From: Cupriavidus sp. 2SB
GTDB taxonomy: Bacteria > Pseudomonadota > Gammaproteobacteria > Burkholderiales > Burkholderiaceae
Direction: 5' to 3'
NCBI RefSeq assembly: GCF_005503625.1
Contig: NZ_SCMX01000007.1
Coordinates: 1-64,000 of the forward strand
DNA length: 64,000 nt
Part shown: positions 63,930 through 64,000 of the stretch, one piece after another
How positions within the stretch are numbered: position 1 is the stretch's first letter
How the letters are laid out: the number at the start of each line of letters is the position of its first letter
Translations under genes and position numbers: made by a program
Notes under the pieces: generated by a model
What the model was told of the DNA's origin: nothing
Database searches by the model: none
The model's input: the letters and a program-made list of their open reading frames with translations, nothing else

Positions 63930-64000
63930 ATGCAAGACCAGTTCTATGTTCTTTACTCGCCCACCGAAGCCGCGGCTCTGACCGATGCTACACCTGGTGA
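63930..64000 (+). CDS. Partial CDS running off the window
   Basis: CGGAGATCCCAAATG gives a normal start at 63930. The frame is open to the last base (MQDQFYVLYSPTEAAALTDA). Too short to assign. Confidence 0.5.
   Translation, partial: MQDQFYVLYSPTEAAALTDATPG

Overview
The window looks like accessory DNA from a high-GC betaproteobacterium, probably Burkholderiales. This is inferred from codon use, strong Shine-Dalgarno sites, a phosphite-oxidation operon, sigma-54 promoters and a fossil aromatic monooxygenase. There are two blocks. I saw no rRNA, tRNA or CRISPR array.

Block 1 (1-27 kb) is a metabolic island. It opens with a coupled recombinase module (51-2739) arranged like Tn554-type three-gene modules. 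An imperfect ~60-bp inverted repeat occurs at 2761-2820 and 26816-26875 and brackets the cargo. The cargo is: a complete ptxABCDE phosphite uptake and oxidation operon on the minus strand (2957-7364); a 5'-truncated IS5-type transposase gene (8141-9010); a large nitrogen-scavenging system (9295-23628); a junction between a fossil aromatic monooxygenase and a truncated integrase (23730-24539); and a divergent exported metallo-beta-lactamase-fold protein and GlxA-type AraC regulator (24738-26697).

The nitrogen system is the most striking part. Operon 1 encodes a fused UreA-UreB, UreC, UreG, UreD, UreE and UreF, then a family-5 solute-binding-type protein with no signal peptide, an AmiC-like amide sensor and an AmiR-like ANTAR antiterminator. 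Operon 2 encodes a UrtABCDE/Liv-type importer, with permease C fused to ATPase D, and a nitrilase-superfamily amidohydrolase. Both operons begin with a near-consensus sigma-54 promoter (TGGCAC-N7-GTGCT at 9295 and 17967), followed by the same leader: a hairpin with hexaloop AGGGCT, then a second hairpin that overlaps the 5' arm of an intrinsic terminator. That is the expected layout of an ANTAR-controlled attenuator. UreC keeps every nickel ligand but has Ser where canonical ureases have the flap Cys, so its substrate may not be plain urea. The proposed logic is that nitrogen limitation fires sigma-54, an amide- or urea-like inducer releases the AmiR-like protein from the AmiC-like protein, and readthrough switches on importer, hydrolases and nickel chaperones together.

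Block 2 (27-64 kb) looks like the backbone of a plasmid, genomic island or integrative element. It holds many short single-gene units, most with their own strong terminator. It also holds a ParB-like protein, a C5-cytosine methyltransferase, an MmcB-like protein, two N6-methyltransferase-like proteins, an HU-like protein, an extra signal peptidase I, a CheY, a site-2 protease, several lipoproteins and exported proteins, a TraN-like exported protein, and an AP2-plus-double-HTH regulator. At least nine promoters here share a 17-bp site, TAACACGTA-N3-ATACG (invariant TAAC), overlapping or next to the core promoter. They look like one private regulon. A 46-residue minus-strand gene at 27527-27667 was found because one of these sites lies just upstream.
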